The notes beneath the pieces were generated by a model. It saw nothing but the letters and a program-made list of their open reading frames with translations. It did no database searches and was not told where the DNA came from. This document shows positions 6,847-8,540 of a stretch of DNA of 8,540 nt, in pieces. The DNA is from RUG11237 sp050874665 (GTDB taxonomy: Bacteria; Bacillota; Clostridia; Lachnospirales; Lachnospiraceae): the NCBI GenBank assembly GCA_050874665.1, contig JBNMLC010000041.1, positions 1 to 8,540 of the forward strand. The letters run 5' to 3'. How positions within the stretch are numbered: the first letter of the stretch is position 1; the number at the start of each line of letters is the position of its first letter. Made by a program: the position numbers and the translations under genes.

Positions 6847-7574
6847 CAATGTCCTGTAATAGCACAAGCATCAGATTTTCCAAGAACTTTTCCAAATATG
6901 TCTAAGCGGTCATTTTCACTAACCTTGATAGGTGCATACTTTTCATTGAGTGAGATAAGGAAAATTCCTTCTTTATCGTTTTGTAATTTCTTAATATAGG
7001 CTTCTCCGTTTAGAGCGAAGATGCCAATTTCTCCATTAGCAACAGATTCCTGTTGTAATACCCATGCAATCTGACCATCGTAGAATTCAGGTTCCATACT
7101 GTCACCACTAATGCGTACACCGAAAGTAGTATCTTCCGGCAGGATAGATTCATCTATGCGTACAGTCTCTTTTGGTCCGTCTACAAGGAAGTTACCGGTT
7201 CCGGCTGATACAGCATTTTCAAAAATATCAATGCTTCGGAATGGAATTATCTTAGCAGTCTGCTTTTCATACATTCCGGATGCATGGAGCAGATTGATAT
7301 AATCCATAGCTTTTTCTCTGCCCTCATCAGTAAGTGATGAAAAAGGATCAGCAGGATTTACTCCAAAATATGCTTCATACATGTTAGTAATACCAAGGAT
7401 TCTACACACTTTGTAAAATATGGTAACGCTTGGTTCAGCAAGATTTCTCTCCCAGTTGGATATAGCTTTATAGGAAATGGTAATGCCTTCCTTTGCCAGT
7501 TCATCAGCGAGATCCTGTTGGAGCAAGCCTTTCTTTTTTCTATATGTTGAAATGATTTCTCCGATTGAGTACAT
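6840..7574 (-). CDS. LexA/CI-like repressor: XRE HTH plus S24 self-cleaving domain
   Basis: A 244-residue repressor. Residues 4-60 form an XRE helix-turn-helix (IISTYRKKKGLLQQDLADEL, then SYKAISNWERNLAEPSV). After a linker, a peptidase S24 domain occupies about 115-235. The catalytic serine is Ser159 in ISGDSMEP and the general-base lysine is Lys195 in AYIKK, spaced as in LexA. Ala124-Gly125 in AVSAGTG is the probable self-cleavage bond. Family members bind operators as dimers and split when RecA filaments form on damaged DNA. The ATG at 7574 has AGAGGC about 8 nt upstream, and a good promoter lies at 7630-7658. It is divergent from a Y-family polymerase gene, which it most likely represses. 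Length and domain order are complete. The CAITGHCR tail beyond the S24 fold is short and cysteine-containing, with no clear role. Confidence 0.9.
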   Translation of the reverse strand: MYSIGEIISTYRKKKGLLQQDLADELAKEGITISYKAISNWERNLAEPSVTIFYKVCRILGITNMYEAYFGVNPADPFSSLTDEGREKAMDYINLLHASGMYEKQTAKIIPFRSIDIFENAVSAGTGNFLVDGPKETVRIDESILPEDTTFGVRISGDSMEPEFYDGQIAWVLQQESVANGEIGIFALNGEAYIKKLQNDKEGIFLISLNEKYAPIKVSENDRLDIFGKVLGKSDACAITGHCR

Positions 7575-7629
7575 ACATACGCCTCTTTTCTTTCATTTTG
7601 TTGATTTCAAATGTCTCTTTTCACTCCAT

Positions 7630-7658
7630 AGTATATAGCAATAGTGCCAATTATTCAA
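7630..7658 (-). promoter_or_regulatory. Promoter of the S24 repressor gene
   Basis: On the - strand, -35 TTGAAT (7653-7658) and -10 TATACT (7630-7635) are separated by exactly 17 bp. Transcription would start near 7623 and give a leader of about 50 nt before the ATG at 7574. Confidence 0.75.
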
Positions 7659-7685
7659 GTTAAAAATCCAATATAATGAGAAAAA

Positions 7686-7699
7686 GGACACATGTGTCC
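7686..7699. promoter_or_regulatory. Perfect 14-bp palindrome, candidate operator of the S24 repressor
   Basis: GGACACATGTGTCC is a perfect dyad one base before the -35 box of the polymerase promoter and 28 bp upstream of the repressor's own -35. Size, symmetry and position fit a dimeric repressor site. It differs from the CGAAC-n4-GTTCG type LexA box of Firmicutes, so the regulator would be the local repressor and not host LexA. Regulation of both divergent genes is inference. Confidence 0.65.
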
Positions 7700-7700
7700 A

Positions 7701-7730
7701 TTGACAGTCGATTATTCTTGGGGTTATACT
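7701..7730 (+). promoter_or_regulatory. Promoter of the Y-family polymerase gene
   Basis: A perfect -35 TTGACA (7701-7706) and -10 TATACT (7725-7730), 18 bp apart, give a strong sigma-A-type promoter. The untranslated leader would be about 70 nt. Such a strong promoter for a mutagenic polymerase implies tight repression, presumably through the adjoining palindrome. Confidence 0.8.
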
Positions 7731-7795
7731 ATGCCCTGTAAGAAACATTACTCATATACTTGGACTAAAGGTTATGGTAGTGACAGATTAAATGC

Positions 7796-7801
7796 AGGAG
7801 G
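7796..7801 (+). promoter_or_regulatory. Ribosome binding site deciding the polymerase start
   Basis: AGGAGG lies 8 nt before the ATG at 7810. The in-frame ATG at 7804 is only 2 nt away, too close for initiation, so the protein should start MGDRVILHSD. Confidence 0.7.
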
Positions 7802-7809
7802 TGATGAAG

Positions 7810-8540
7810 ATGGGAGACAGGGTAATACTTCATTCAGATATCAACTGTTGTTATGCCTCGATTGAGCATCTGCATCATCCGGAGCTTGCAGGAAAGCCAC
7901 TGGCAGTAGGCGGTGACCCGGAGGCAAGACATGGGATTGTCTTAACAGCTGACTACACAGCCAAGAAGTACGGTGTGAAAACAGGAATGGCACTCTGGCA
8001 GGCAAAGCAGGTCTGCCCTGACATAACATTTGTATCACCAAGAATGGACTTATATCTTCGATTTTCAAGGATGGCTCATGAGATATATGCAGAATATACG
8101 GACAGACAGGAGCCATATGGGATTGATGAGTGCTGGCTTGATGTGACAGGGAGCAGTTCCCTTAAAGGGGATGGATTGCTTATCGCACAGGAAATCAGCA
8201 GGAGAATGAAGTCAGAGCTTGGCATCACAGTAAGTGTTGGTGTTTCTTTCAATAAGATATTTGCAAAGCTTGGTTCAGATTATAAGAAGCCTGATGCAAT
8301 CACAACTATGTATAAGAGTGAGTTTAAGCAGAAGGCATGGTCACTTCCGGTGGCAGATCTTCTATACGTTGGCAAAAGTACGAACAGAAAGCTTGCATTA
8401 TTTGGTATTAAAACCATAGGTGATCTTGCAAGAACAGATGAAGATGTGCTTAACAGTCACCTTGGAAAGATTGGCAGTATCTTATGGTCGTTTGCTAATG
8501 GCTATGATGATTCACCTGTCAAGCTGGAGAACACCCACGC
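7810..8540 (+). CDS. Y-family translesion DNA polymerase (DinB/UmuC-like), 5' part
   Basis: An open frame of 243 codons with no stop runs off the right edge; full-length relatives have about 400-500 residues, so roughly half is present. The catalytic core is visible: metal-binding Asp10 in LHSDINCCYASIE with Tyr15 as the probable steric gate, the LTADYTAKKYGVKTGM finger segment (45-60), and Asp106-Glu107 in YGIDECWLD, the second metal-binding motif. SVGVSFNKIFAKLGSDYKKPD follows in the palm, and LLYVGKSTNRKLALFGIKTIGDLA is the thumb helix-hairpin-helix. It copies past DNA lesions with low fidelity, normally with the sliding clamp; the clamp-binding tail is outside the window. It is preceded by a strong promoter and a palindrome and is divergent from a self-cleaving repressor, so expression is probably damage-inducible. 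Pol IV versus the UmuC/ImpB-type cannot be settled without the C-terminus. Confidence 0.9.
   Translation, partial: MGDRVILHSDINCCYASIEHLHHPELAGKPLAVGGDPEARHGIVLTADYTAKKYGVKTGMALWQAKQVCPDITFVSPRMDLYLRFSRMAHEIYAEYTDRQEPYGIDECWLDVTGSSSLKGDGLLIAQEISRRMKSELGITVSVGVSFNKIFAKLGSDYKKPDAITTMYKSEFKQKAWSLPVADLLYVGKSTNRKLALFGIKTIGDLARTDEDVLNSHLGKIGSILWSFANGYDDSPVKLENTH

Noticed and set aside
7575..7809. LexA (SOS) box of the Firmicutes type
   Set aside because: No GAAC-n4-GTTC-like sequence is present between the repressor and polymerase genes.
7841..8116. A 91-codon - strand frame inside the polymerase gene
   Set aside because: It is antisense to conserved polymerase motifs and has no recognisable domain.
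1..8540. tRNA, rRNA, CRISPR array, transposase or attachment sites
   Set aside because: None was seen on reading both strands. The element nature of the region is inferred from gene types only, and its ends lie outside the window.

Overview
The window looks like accessory DNA from a low-GC Gram-positive bacterium of the class Clostridia, most likely Lachnospiraceae. The evidence is moderate AT-richness, strong AGGAGG-type ribosome binding sites, consensus TTGACA/TATAAT-like promoters, and gene types common on integrative elements of gut Firmicutes. The assignment rests on gene style and remembered family sequences, not on a search.

Left part (1-5705, + strand). The window opens inside the 3' end of a small cysteine-rich KTR-type protein that is common on conjugative elements. 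Next comes what looks like one operon: a MarR-family regulator (210-644), the two halves of a heterodimeric ABC exporter (692-2437 and 2456-4342), and a metal-dependent amidohydrolase (4397-5677). A strong bidirectional hairpin terminator (5683-5705) closes it. The exporter subunits have complementary asymmetry: the first has degenerate Walker B and switch residues (Asp, Gln), while the second has the catalytic Glu and His but an LSQGQ signature. Together they should form one degenerate and one active ATP site, as in LmrCD, BmrCD and TM287/288. A plausible reading is a MarR-controlled efflux and detoxification operon.

Middle (5631-6755, - strand). A MerR-type regulator with a membrane-embedded, DUF1648-like C-terminal half converges on that operon. 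Its reading frame runs through the shared terminator and 47 nt into the amidohydrolase gene. Its promoter has a 19-bp spacer carrying an inverted repeat, the classic MerR layout. Upstream lies a 66-residue XRE-type DNA-binding protein.

Right part (6840-8540). A LexA/CI-like repressor (XRE HTH plus S24 self-cleaving peptidase domain, - strand) is divergent from a Y-family DNA polymerase gene (+ strand) cut by the right edge. The 235-nt space between them holds two good sigma-A-type promoters and a perfect 14-bp palindrome, GGACACATGTGTCC, touching the polymerase -35 box. This suggests a self-contained DNA-damage switch: damage triggers repressor self-cleavage, which releases an error-prone polymerase. 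No LexA box, tRNA, rRNA, CRISPR array, transposase or attachment site was recognised.
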